A stretch of DNA of 64,000 nucleotides, taken from NCBI RefSeq assembly GCF_021462225.1, contig NC_061815.1, positions 51,712,873 to 51,776,872 on the forward strand. The letters are read 5' to 3'. The translations under genes were made by a program, and so were the position numbers. Of the stretch, positions 33,701 to 45,651 are shown piece by piece (the first letter of the stretch is position 1; the number at the start of each line of letters is the position of its first letter). Below the pieces are notes generated by a model that saw nothing but the letters and a program-made list of their open reading frames with translations, did not search any database and was not told the origin of the DNA. The DNA comes from Girardinichthys multiradiatus (taxonomy: Eukaryota; Chordata; Actinopteri; Cyprinodontiformes; Goodeidae).

Positions 33701-34910
33701 TTTAAGTGCGACACAGTAGCAGAAATCTCTACAGTTTGATGCTGCGGTAGAAACAATAACATTTCAAGATTTTTTTGGCTTCTCGTTCTGTCCTGTTTAA
33801 AGCAAACTGTTGGCATCTGTGGAACCAATCTGCATCAGTAAACACTTTCTCCTCCTCTTCCTCCCTCTGCTCCTTCATCACCTCTCTGCACACAGACTCA
33901 AAGCGTGATCAAATACAGTTTATTGTCCCGTCTGTCTGCTGTTATCGATATCTTTCCGTCTGCTGCTTCAGGAAGGTTTTAATGTAACGGAACGTCAGCG
34001 GCATTGCCTCCATCAATCTGCAAGCGGCTTCCTTTCACTTGTCTGTTGCTGTTTGCTCAGACTCATAATTTACCTCCAGTTTACCCCAACATTAGCCGCC
34101 ACAAAGGGGACGACGTGGATTTATCTGTGTCTGCCTGGCGTCATGGCAACACCATGAGCAGAAAACACAGTACCTGAAAAGAGCTGTCAGCAGGCCGGAC
34201 ACCAACCCATCATGGAGCCGTTAACCTGGATACTGTGGATGTTTTCACTTCAGCAAGAAAAAATCAGAACGGGAGGTTCAGCAGAAAGTTCTGCTTTTCT
34301 TACATGTTTGTACCTTCATACTGGTTCCCACTGCTCAGTGTTCATCTGCTGAAGATTTTCTGCCTTTACACTTTTTCTTTTTTTGTCTTTAACTTGAACA
34401 GTTTTATCAAATATGGAAGGACAAACTGTACAATATGCTGACAGAGATATACCAAGTTTAACATAGCCATTTCTCATATGTCTTGCTATTTCAGGTATAC
34501 CACATGGAGAAGCTGCCTGCCTACATGTGCCAGGGCAGTTTTGCTCTACAAAGACAATATCTCAATATGGCAACTGACATGACATGCGAACTTATATTTG
34601 TTTGACTTTTAGCCATTGGGATTATGTGTAGAGGTGTGGGAATGAGTGTGAACCTGTTACTTGCAGGCAGAAACTAGTTAGAATGGTGAGAAGGGTAGAA
34701 ACCTGCAGTGTTTAGAAGAATGCTGTAAACACCACCGCTGCTCCAGGGTAGCAATAATAAGAATTATTATAATTAGACTCTAAAAATAAAGACATTATAC
34801 AAAAGGGATTTTTCTGCTCAACACCAATAAAATTCTCATTTTATCTAACATAACGACCAAAATTGACAACATACCGTATGCCAATTTGGGTCACCAGGCA
34901 TTAGCTGCTG
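30736..34910. other. Spacer between the L2 element and the minisatellite
   Basis: No supported gene. Recognisable pieces are an 11-bp perfect inverted repeat at 31383-31409 (GACCCCTGTCA), a repeat-like block at about 31,995-32,100, a (CCT)n run at 32,424-32,447 and a decayed Tc1 relic at 33.1-33.4 kb. The interval 33,880-34,140 has mixed-composition sequence that looks non-repetitive and could be conserved non-coding DNA; this is a guess. Confidence 0.4.
33099..33400 (-). mobile_element. Tc1-like transposase relic
   Basis: The minus-strand frame keeps NFVFCDGSINAEMLEQHLLPS and FHQDNGKPKAW, the segment around the second catalytic aspartate of a Tc1/mariner transposase. It lacks both ends and contains frame changes. 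It resembles the plus-strand relic at 54.35-55.2 kb. Confidence 0.6.
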
Positions 34911-37900
34911 ATTCCGAAGGATGCCAGGGGCTGTCAGAAGATGCCACAGGGTGCCGGAGGATGCCACAGGCTGCCAGAAGATGCCACAGGGTGCCGGAGG
35001 ATGCCAGAGGATGACAGAAGATGCCACAGGGTGCCGGAGGATGCCACAGGCTGCCAGAAGATGCCACAGGGTGCCGGAGGATGCCAGAGGATGACAGAAG
35101 ATGCCACAGGGTGCCGGAGGATGCCACAGGGTGCCAGAAGATGCCACAGGGTGCTGGAGGATGCCAGAGGATGCCACAGGGTGCCGGAGGATGCCAGAGG
35201 ATGCCACAGGCTGCCAGAAGATGCCACAGGGTGCCGGAGGATGCCAGAGGATACCACAGGGTGCCGGAGGATGCCACAAGGTGCCGGAGGATGCCACAGG
35301 GTGCCAGAAGATGCCGCAGGGTGCCGGAGGATGCCACAAGGTGCCGGAGGATGCCACAAGGTGCCGGAGGATGCCACAAGGTGCCGGAGGATGCCAGGGG
35401 CTGCCAGAGGATGCCACAGGGTGTCGGAGGATGCCACAGGGTGCCAGAAGATGCCGCAGGGTGCCGGAGGATGCCACAGGGTGCCAGAAGATGCCACAGG
35501 GTGCCGGAGGATGCCAGAGGATACCAAAGGGTGCCGGAGGATGCCACAAGGTGCCGGAGGATGCCAGGGGCTGCCAGAGGATGCCACAGGGTGTCGGAGG
35601 ATGCCACAGGGTGCCAGAAGATGCCGCAGGGTGCCGGAGGATGCCACAGGGTGCCAGAAGATGCCACAAGGTGCCGGAGGATGCCAGAGGATACCACAGG
35701 GTGCCGGAGGATGCCACAAGGTGCCGGAGGATGCCAGGGGCTGCCAGAGGATGCCACAGGGTGTCGGAGGATGCCACAGGGTGCCAGAAGATGCCACAGG
35801 GTGCCAGAAGATGCCACAGGGTGCCGGAGGATGCCACAGGGTGCCAGAAGATGCCACAGGGTGCCGGAGGATGCCACAAGGTGCCGGAGGATGCCAGGGG
35901 CTGCCAGAGGATGCCAGAGGATGCCACAGGGTGCCGGAGGATGCCAGAGGATGCCACAGGGTGCCAGAAGATGCCACAGGGTGCCGGAGGATGCCACAGG
36001 GTGCCAGAAGATGCCACAGGGTGCCGGAGGATGCCACAGGGTGCCAGAAGATGCCACAGGGTGCCGGAGGATGCCAGAGGATGACAGAAGATGCCACAGG
36101 GTGCCGGAGGATGCCACAGGCTGCCAGAAGATGCCACAGGGTGCCGGAGGATGCCAGAGGATGACAGAAGATGCCACAGGGTGCCGGAGGATGCCACAGG
36201 GTGCCAGAAGATGCCACAGGGTGCTGGAGGATGCCAGAGGATGCCACAGGGTGCCGGAGGATGCCAGAGGATGCCACAGGCTGCCAGAAGATGCCACAGG
36301 GTGCCAGAGGATGCCAGAGGATACCACAGGGTGCCGGAGGATGCCACAAGGTGCCGGAGGATGCCACAGGGTGCCAGATGATGCGGCAGGGTGCCGGAGG
36401 ATGCCACAAGGTGCCGGAGGATGCCACAAGGTGCCGGAGGATGCCACAAGGTGCCGGAGGATGCCAGGGGCTGCCAGAGGATGCCACAGGGTGTCGGAGG
36501 ATGCCACAGGGTGCCAGAAGATGCCGCAGGGTGCCGGAGGATGCCACAGGGTGCCAGAAGATGCCACAGGGTGCCGGAGGATGCCAGAGGATACCACAGG
36601 GTGCCGGAGGATGCCACAAGGTGCCGGAGGATGCCAGAGGATGACAGAAGATGCCACAGGGTGCCGGAGGATGCCACAGGGTGCCAGAAGATGCCACAGG
36701 GTGCCGGAGGATGCCAGAGGATACCACAGGGTGCCGGAGGATGCCACAAGGTGCCGGAGGATGCCAGAGGATGCCACAGGGTGCCGGAGGATGCCACAAG
36801 GTGCCGGAGGATGCCAGGGGCTGCCAGAGGATGCCACAGGGTGTCGGAGGATGCCACAGGGTGCCAGAAGATGCCACAGGGTGCCGGAGGATGCCACAAG
36901 GTGCCGGAGGATGCCAGGGGCTGCCAGAGGATGCCACAGGGTGCCAGAAGATGCCACAGGGTGCCGGAGGATGCCACAGGGTGCCAGAAGATGCCACAGG
37001 GTGCCAGAGGATGCCACAGGGTGCCAGAGGATGCCACAGGGTGCCAGAGGATGCCACAGGGTGCCGGAGGATGCCAGGGGCTGCCAGAGGATGCCACAGG
37101 GTGCCAGAGGATGCCACAGGGTGCCGGAGGATGCCAGGGGCTGCCAGAGGATGCCACAGGGTGCCAGAAGATGCCACAGGGTGCCGGAGGATGCCACAGG
37201 GTGCCGGAGGATGCCACAGGGTGCCAGAAGATGCCACAGGGTGCCGGAGGATGCCAGAGGATGACAGAAGATGCCACAGGGTGCCAAAAGATGCCACAGG
37301 GTGCCGGAGGATGCCACAGGGTGCCAGAAGATGCCACAGGGTGCCGGAGGATGCCACAAGGTGCCGGAGGATGCCAGGGGCTGCCAGAGGATGCCACAGG
37401 GTGCCAGAAGATGCCACAGGGTGCCGGAGGATGCCACAGGGTGCCAGAAGATGCCACAGGGTGCCGGAGGATGCCACAAGGTGCCGGAGGATGCCAGGGG
37501 CTGCCAGAGGATGCCACAGGGTGCCAGAAGATGCCACAGGGTGCCGGAGGATGCCACAGGGTGCCAGAAGATGCCACAGGGTGCCAGAGGATGCCACAGG
37601 GTGCCAGAGGATGCCACAGGGTGCCAGAGGATGCCACAGGGTGCCGGAGGATGCCAGGGGCTGCCAGAGGATGCCACAGGGTGCCAGAGGATGCCACAGG
37701 GTGCCGGAGGATGCCAGGGGCTGCCAGAGGATGCCACAGGGTGCCAGAAGATGCCACAGGGTGCCGGAGGATGCCACAGGGTGCCGGAGGATGCCACAGG
37801 GTGCCAGAAGATGCCACAGGGTGCCGGAGGATGCCAGAGGATGACAGAAGATGCCACAGGGTGCCGGAGGATGCCACAGGGTGCCAGAAGATGCCACAGG

Positions 37901-40900
37901 GTGCCGGAGGATGCCAGAGGATACCACAGGGTGCCGGAGGATACCACAAGGTGCCAGAAGATGCCACAGGGTGCCAGAGGATGCCACAGGGTGCCAGAGG
38001 ATGCCACAGGGTGCCAGAGGACGCCACAGGGTGCCGGAGGATGCCAGGGGCTGCCAGAGGATGCCACAGGGTGCCAGAAGATGCCACAGGGTGCCGGAGG
38101 ATGCCACAGGGTGCCGGAGGATGCCACAGGGTGCCAGAAGATGCCACAGGGTGCCGGAGGATGCCAGAGGATGACAGAAGATGCCACAGGGTGCCGGAGG
38201 ATGCCACAGGGTGCCAGAAGATGCCACAGGGTGCCGGAGGATGCCAGAGGATACCAAAGGGTGCCGGAGGATGCCACAAGGTGCCGGAGGATGCCAGGGG
38301 CGGCCAGAGGATGCCACAGGGTGTCGGAGGATGCCACAGGGTGCCAGAAGATGCCGCAGGGTGCCGGAGGATGCCACAGGGTGCCAGAAGATGCCACAGG
38401 GTGCCGGAGGATGCCAGAGGATACCACAGGGTGCCGGAGGATGCCACAAGGTGCCGGAGGATGCCAGGGGCTGCCAGAGGATGCCACAGGGTGTCGGAGG
38501 ATGCCACAGGGTGCCAGAAGATGCCACAGGGTGCCAGAAGATGCCACAGGGTGCCGGAGGATGTCACAAGGTGCCGGAGGATGCCAGGGGCTGCCAGAGG
38601 ATGCCACAGGGTGCCAGAAGATGCCACAGGGTGCCGGAGGATGCCACAGGGTGCCAGAAGATGCCACAGGGTGCCGGAGGATGCCACAGGGTGCCGGAGG
38701 ATGCCAGAGGATGCCACAGGGTGCCAGAAGATGCCACAGGGTGCCGGAGGATGCCACAGGGTGCCAGAAGATGCCACAGGGTGCCGGAGGATGCCACAGG
38801 GTGCCGGAGGATGCCACAGGTTGCCGGAGGATGCCACAGGGTGCCAGAGGATGCCACAGGGTGCCGGAGGATGCCAGGGGCTGCCAGAGGATGCCACAGG
38901 GTGCCAGAAGATGCCACAGGGTGCCGGAGGATGCCACAGGGTGCCGGAGGACGCTACAGGGTGCCAGAAGATGCCACAGGGTGCCGGAGGATGCCAGAGG
39001 ATGACAGAAGATGCCACAGGTTGCCAGAGGATGCCACAGGGTGCCAGAAGATGCCACAGGGTGCCGGAGGATTCCAGAGGATACCACAGGGTGCCGGAGG
39101 ATGCCACAAGGTGCCGGAGGATGCCAGGGGCTGCCAGAGGATGCCACAGGGTGTCGGAGGATGCCAGAGGATACCACAGGGTGCCAGAAGATGCCGCAGG
39201 GTGCCGGAGGATGCCACAGGGTGCCAGAAGATGCCACAGGGTGCCGGAGGATGCCAGAGGATACCACAGGGTGCCGGAGGATGCCACAAGGTGCCGGAGG
39301 ATGCCAGAGGATACCACAGGGTGCCGGAGGATGCCACAAGGTGCCGGAGGATGCCAGGGGCTGCCAGAGGATGCCACAGGGTGTCGGAGGATGCCACAGG
39401 GTGCCAGAAGATGCCACAGGGTGCCGGAGGATGCCACAGGGTGCCAGAGGATGCCACAGGGTGCCAGAAGATGCCACAGGGTGCCGGAGGATGCCACAGG
39501 GTGCCAGAAGATGCAACAGGGTGCCGGAGGATGCCAGAAGATACCACAGGGTGCCGGAGGATGCCACAAGGTGCCGGAGGATGCCAGAGGATGCCACAGG
39601 GTGTCGGAGGATGCCACAGGGTGTCGGAGGATGCCACAGGGTGCCAAAAGATGCCACAGGGTGCCGGAGGATGCCACAGGGTGCCAGAGGATGCCACAGG
39701 GTGCCAGAAGATGCCACAGGGTGCCGGAGGATGCCACAGGGTGCCAGAAGATGCCACAGGGTGCCGGAGGATGCCACAAGGTGCCGGAGGATGCCAGGGG
39801 CTGCCAGAGGATGCCAGAGGATGCCACAGGGTGCCGGAGGATGCCAGAGGATGACACTGGGTGCCAGAAGATGCCACAGGGTGCCGGAGGATGCCACAGG
39901 GTGCCAGAAGATGCCACAGGGTGCCGGAGGATGCCACAGGGTGCCGGAGGATGCCACAGGGTGCCGGAGGATGCCACAGGGTGCCAGAGGATGCCACAGG
40001 GTGCCAGAAGATTCCACAGGGTGCCAGAAGATTCCACAGGGTGCCGGAGGATGCCAGAGGATGCCACAGGGTGCCGGAGGATGCCACAGGGTGCCGGAGG
40101 ATGCCACAGGGTGCCGGAGGATGCCACAGGGTGCCAGAAGATTCCACAGGGTGCCGGAGGATGCCACAGGGTGCCGGAGGATGCCAGGGGCTGCCAGAGG
40201 ATGCCACAGGTGCCAGAAGATGCCACAGGGTGCCGGAGGATGCCAGAGGATGCCACAGGGTGCCAGAAGATGCCACAGGGTGCCGGAGGATGCCACAGAG
40301 TGCCAGAAGATGCCACAGAGTGCCGGAGGATGCCACAGGGTGCCGGAGGATGCCACAGGGTGCCAGAAGATGCCACAGGGTGCCGGAGGATGCCACAGGA
40401 TGTCAGGGGCTGCCAGAGGATCCCACAGGGTGCCAGAAGATGCCACAGGGTGCCAGAGGATGCCACAGGATGTCAGGGGCTGCCAGAGGATGCCACAGGG
40501 TGCCAGAAGATGCCACAGGGTGCCGGAGGATGCCACAGGGTGCCAGAAGATGCCACAGGGTGCCGGAGGATGCCACAGGATGTCAGGGGCTGCCAGAGGA
40601 TGCCACAGGGTGCCAGAAGATGCCACAGGGTGCCAGAGGATGCCACAGGATGTCAGGGGCTGCCAGAGGATGCCACAGGGTGCCAGAAGATGCCACAGGG
40701 TGCCGGAGGATGCCACACGGTGCCAGAAGATGCCACAGGATGTCAGGGGCTGCCAGAAGATGCCACAGGGTGCCAGAAGATGCCACAGGGTGCCGGAGGA
40801 TGCCACAGGGTGCCAGAAGATGCCACAGGGTGCCGGAGGATGCCAGAGGGTGCCAGAAGATGCCACAGGGTGCCGGAGGATGCCACACGGTGCCAGAAGA

Positions 40901-43900
40901 TGCCACAGGATGTCAGGGGCTGCCAGAAGATGCCACAGGGTGCCAGAAGATGCCAATAGGCTGCCAGAAGATGCCACAGGGTGCCAGAAGATGCCACAGG
41001 GTGCCGGAGGATGCCACAGGGTGCCAAAAGATGCCACAGGGTGCCGGAAGATGCCAGGGGCTGCCAGAGGATGCCACAGGCTGCCGGAGGATGCCAGAGG
41101 ATGCCACAGGCTGCCAGAAGATGCCACAGGGTGCCAGAAGATGCCACAGGGTGCCGGAGGATGCCACAGGGTGCCAAAAGATGCCACAGGGTGCCGGAGG
41201 ATGCCACAGGGTGCCAGAAGATGCCACAGGGTGCCGGAGGATGCCACAGGGTGCCAAAAGATGCCACAGGGTGCCGGAGGATGCCAGGGGCTGCCAGAGG
41301 ATGCCACAGGGTGCCAGAAGATGCCACAGGGTGCCGGAGGATGCCACAGGGTGCCAGAAGATGCCAGGGGCTGCCAGAGGATGCCACAGGGTGCCAGAAG
41401 ATGCCACAGGGTGCCGGAGGATGCCAGGGGCTGCCGGAGGATGCCAGGGGCTGCCAGAGGATGCCAGGGGCTGCCACAGGATGTCAGGGGCTGCCAGAGG
41501 ATGCCACAGGGTGCCAGAAGATGCCACAGGGTGCCAGAGGATGCCAGGGGCTGCCACAGGATGTCAGGGGCTGCCAGAGGATGCCACAGGGTGCCAGAAG
41601 ATGCCACAGGGTGCCGGAGGATGCCACAGGGTGCCAGAAGATGCCAGGGGCTGCCAGAGGATGCCACAGGGTGCCAGAAGATGCCACAGGGTGCCGGAGG
41701 ATGCCAGGGGCTGCCGGAGGATGCCAGGGGCTGCCGGAGGATGCCACAGGGTGCCAGAAGATGCCACAGGGTGCCGGAGGATGCCACAGGGTGCCAGAAG
41801 ATGCCAGGGGCTGCCAGAGGATGCCACAGGGTGCCAGAAGATGCCACAGGGTGCCGGAGGATGCCAGGGGCTGCCGGAGGATGCCAGGGGCTGCCGGAGG
41901 ATGCCAGGGGCTGCCACAGGATGTCAAGGGCTGCCAGAGGATGCCACAGGGTGCCAGAAGATGCCACAGGGTGCCGGAGGATGCCACAGGGTGCCAGAAG
42001 ATGCCACAGGGTGCCGGAGGATGCCACAGGGTGCCAGAAGATGCCACAGGGTGCCGGAGGATGCCACAGGGTGCCAGAAGATGCCACAGGGTGCCAGAAG
42101 ATGCCATAGGGTGCCGGAGGATGCCAGGGGCTGCCAGAGGATGCCAGGGGCTGCCACAGGATGTCAGGGGCTGCCAGAGTATGACACAGGGTGCCAGAAG
42201 ATGCCACAGGGTGCCGGAGGATGCCACAGGGTGCCGGAGGTTGCCAGAGGATGCCACAGGGTGCCAGAAGATGCCACAGGGTGCCGGAGGATGCCACAGG
42301 GTGCCGGAGGATGCCAGGGGCTGCCAGAGGATGCCAGGGGCTGCCACAGGATGTCAGGGGCTGCCAGAGGATGCCAGGGGGTGCGGATGTCAGGGGCTGC
42401 CACAGGATGCCAGGGGCTGCCAGAGGATGTCACAGGGTGCCAGAGGATGCCACAGGGTGCCAGAAGATGCCACTGGGTGCCGGAGGATGCCACAGGGTGC
42501 CGGAGGATGCCAGGGGCTGCCAGAGGATGCCACAGGGTGCCAGAGGATGCCACAGGGTGCCGGAGGATGCCAGGGGCTGCCAGAGGATGCCACAGGGTGC
42601 CAGAGGATGCCACAGGGTGCCGGAGGATGCCAGGGGCTGCCAGAGGATGCCAGGGGCTGCCAGAGGATGCCACAGGGTGCCAGAAGATGCCACAGGGTGC
42701 CGGAGGATGCCAGGGGCTGCCAGAGGATGCCAGGGGCTGCCAGAGGATGCCACAGGGTGCCAAAAGATGCCACAGGGTGCCGGAGGATGCCAGGGGCTGC
42801 CAGAGGATGCCAGGGGCTGCCACAGGATGTCAGGGGCTGCCAGAGGATGCCACAGGGTGCCGGAGGATGCCACAGGGTGCCAGAAGATGCCACAGGGTGC
42901 CGGAAGATGCCACAGGGTGCCGGAGGATGCCAGGGGCTGCCAGAGGATGCCAGGGGCTGCCAGAGGATGCCACAGGGTGCCAGAAGATGCCACAGGGTAC
43001 CGGAGGATGCCAGGGGCTGCCAGAGGATGCCAGGGCTGCCACAGGATGTCAGGGGCTGCCAGAGGATGCCACAGGGTGCCGGAGGATGCCACAGGGTGCC
43101 AGAAGATGCCACAGGGTGCCGGAAGATGCCACAGGGTGCCGGAGGATGCCAGGGGCTGCCAGAGGATGCCAGGGGCTGCCACAGGATGTCAGGGACTGCC
43201 AGAGTATGCCACAGGGTGCCAGAGGATGCCACAGGGTGCCGGAGGAAACCAGAGGATGCCACAGGGTGCCAGAAGATGCCACAGGGTGCCGGAGGATGCC
43301 AGGGGCTGCCAGAGGATGCCACAGGGTGCCAGAAGATGCCACAGGGTGCCGGAGGATGCCAGGGGCTGCCAGAGGATGCCAGGGGCTTCCACAGGATGTC
43401 AGGGGCTGCCAGAGGATGCCAGGGGCTGCCAGAGGATGCCACAGGGTGCCGGAGGATGCCAGGGACTGCCAGAGGATGCCACAGGGTGCCGGAGGATGCC
43501 ACAGGGTGCCAGAAGATGCCGCAGGGTGCCGGAGGATGCCACAGGGTGCCGGAGGATGCCGGGGGCTGCCAGAGGATGCCACAGGGTGCCAGAAGATGCC
43601 ACAGGGTGCTGGAGGATGCCACAGGGTGCCGGAGGATGCCAGAGGATGTCACAGGGTGCCAGAGGATGCCAGGGGCTGCCAGAGGATGCCACAGGGTGCC
43701 AGACGATGCCAGGGGCTGCCAGAGGATGTCACAGGGTGCCAGATGATGCCAGGGGCTGCCAGAGGATGCCAAAGGGTGCCGGAGGATGCCAGAGGATGCC
43801 ACAGGCTGCCACAGGCTGCCAGAGTATGCCACAGGGTGCCAGAAGATGCCACAGGGTGCCGGAGGATGCCACAGGGTGCCAGAAGATGCCACAGGGTGCC

Positions 43901-44424
43901 GGAGGATGCCAGAGGATGCCACAGGGTGCCGGAGGATGCCACAAGGTGCCGGAGGATGCCAGGGGCTGCCAGACGATGCCACAGGGTGCCAAAAGATGCC
44001 ACAGGGTGCCGGAGGATGCCAGGGGCTGCCAGAGGATGCCAGGGGCTGCCACAGGATGTCAGGGGCTGCCAGAGGATGCCACAGGGTGCCAGAAGATGAC
44101 ACAGGGTGCCGGAGGATGCCAGGGGCTGCCACAGGATGTCAGGGGCTGCCAGAGGTTGCCACAGGGTGCCAGAAGATGCCACAGGGTGCCGGAGGATGCC
44201 ACCGGGTGCCAGAAGATGCCACAGGGTGCCGGAGCATGCCAGAGGATGCCACAGGGTGCCAGAAGATGCCAGGGGCTGCCAGAGGATGTCACAGGGTGCC
44301 AGATGATGACAGGGGCTGCCAGAGGATGCCACAGGGTACGGAGGATGCCAGAGGATGCCACAGGGTGCCAGAAGATGCCACAGGGTGCCGGAGGATGCCA
44401 CAGGGTGCCGGAGGTTGCCAGAGG
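34911..44424. repeat. Giant 20-bp minisatellite, about 476 copies
   Basis: About 9.5 kb of tandem repeat with basic unit ATGCCACAGGGTGCCGGAGG. Each 20-mer is two related 10-bp halves of form (A/G/C)TGCCNNNGG. Common halves are ATGCCACAGG, GTGCCAGAAG, GTGCCGGAGG, ATGCCAGGGG, CTGCCAGAGG, GTGTCGGAGG and ATACCACAGG. The unit is about 70% GC and G-rich on the plus strand, against AT-rich flanks. As 20 is not divisible by 3, all three frames of a strand read the same 20-residue cycle, and none has a stop: MPQGAGGCHRVPEDATGCRR on the plus strand, PPAPCGILRHPVASSGTLWH on the minus. Overlapping open frames of up to 2,468 codons (minus, 42297-34891) therefore exist. No promoter, splice or codon-bias evidence supports translation. 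Confidence 0.98.
37321..37560. repeat. 120-bp tandem higher-order repeat inside the minisatellite
   Basis: The 120 bp at 37321-37440 are repeated at 37441-37560 with the same order of half-unit variants. This is a local segmental duplication of six 20-bp units. Confidence 0.85.
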
Positions 44425-45648
44425 AGTTTTCATGGCTAAATTGGACCAGCCTGCTAGCCAGTCTTCATTGATTGCACATTGCACCAGTAAGAGCAGAGTG
44501 TGAAGGTTCAATTAACAGGGTAAGAGCACAGTTTTGCTCAAAATATTGAAATGCACACAACATTATGGGTGACATACCAGAGTTCAAAAGAGGACAAATT
44601 GTTGGTGCACGTCTTGCTGGCGCATCTGTGACCAAGACAGCAAGTCTTTGTGATGTATCAAGAGCCACGGTATCCAGGGTAATGTCAGCATACCACCAAG
44701 AAGGATGAACCACATCCAACAGGATTAACTGTGGACGCAAGAGGAAGCTGTCTGAAAGGGATGTTCGGGTGCTAACCCGGATTGTATCCAAAAAACATAA
44801 AACCACGGCTGCCCAAATCATGGCAGAATTAAATGTGCACCTCAACTCTCCTGTTTCCACCAGAACTGTCCGTCAGGAGCTCCACAGGGTCAATATACAC
44901 GGCCGGGCTGCTATAGCCAAACCTTTGGTCACTCATGCCAATGCCAAACGTTGGTTTCAATGGTGCAAGGAGCGCAAATCTTGGGCTGTGGACAATGTGA
45001 AACATGTATTGTTCTCTGATGAGTCCACCTTTACTGTTTTCCCCACATCCAGGAGAGTTACGGTGTGGAGAAGCCCCAAAGAAGCGTACCACCCAGACTG
45101 TTGCATGCCCAGAGTGAAGCATGGGGGTGGATCAGTGATGGTTTGGGCTGCCATATCATGGCATTCCCTTGGCCCAATACTTGTGCTAGATGGGCGCGTC
45201 ACTGCCAAGGACTACCGAACCATTCTTGAGGACCATGTACATCCAATGGTTCAAACATTGTATCCTGAAGGCAGTGCCGTGTATCAGGATGACAATGCAC
45301 CAATACACACAGCAAGACTGGTGAAAGATTGGTTTGATGAACATGAAAGTGAAGTTGAACATCTCCCATGGCCTGCACAGTCACCAGATCTAAATATTAT
45401 TGAGCCACTTTGGGGTGTTTTGGAGGAGCGAGTCAGGAAACGTTTTCCTCCACCAGTATCACGTAGTGACCTGGCCACTATCCTGCAAGAAGAATGGCTT
45501 AAAATCCCTCTGACCACTGTGCAGGACTTGTATATGTCATTCCCAAGATGAGTTGATGCTGTATTGGCTGCAAAAGGAGGTCCTACACCATACTAATAAA
45601 TTATTGTGGTCTAAAACCAGGTGTTTCAGTTTCGTTGTCCAACCCCTG
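44425..45648 (+). mobile_element. Tc1/mariner element, copy 2, left end missing
   Basis: This belongs to the same family as 15495-16764. The right terminal repeat is present (CGTTGTCCAACCCCTG, ending at 45648 before TA). On the left the element starts directly at the minisatellite, with GTTTTCATGGCTAAATTGG joined to the last repeat unit. About 55 bp, the whole left terminal inverted repeat, is absent. It could not be mobilised as it stands. Confidence 0.9.
44565..45551 (+). pseudogene. Tc1-like transposase, one premature stop
   Basis: The frame has the same length as copy 1 (329 codons including stop) and begins MGDIPEFKRGQ. A TGA at 44706-44708 replaces the CGA (Arg48) of copy 1, consistent with CpG decay, and truncates the protein inside the first helix-turn-helix. 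All later motifs, including the three catalytic acidic residues, are intact. An internal ATG could give only an N-terminally shortened protein lacking part of the DNA-binding region. Confidence 0.92.
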
Positions 45649-45651
45649 TAG

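Noticed and set aside
34911..44424. CRISPR-like array
   Set aside because: There are no unique spacers between repeats; the units are contiguous. The genome is vertebrate.
34845..44503. Very long open frames on both strands (up to 2,468 codons) as protein-coding genes
   Set aside because: They are a direct consequence of a stop-free 20-bp unit. They overlap in every frame and both strands and end at chance variants. No splice, promoter or polyadenylation context supports them.
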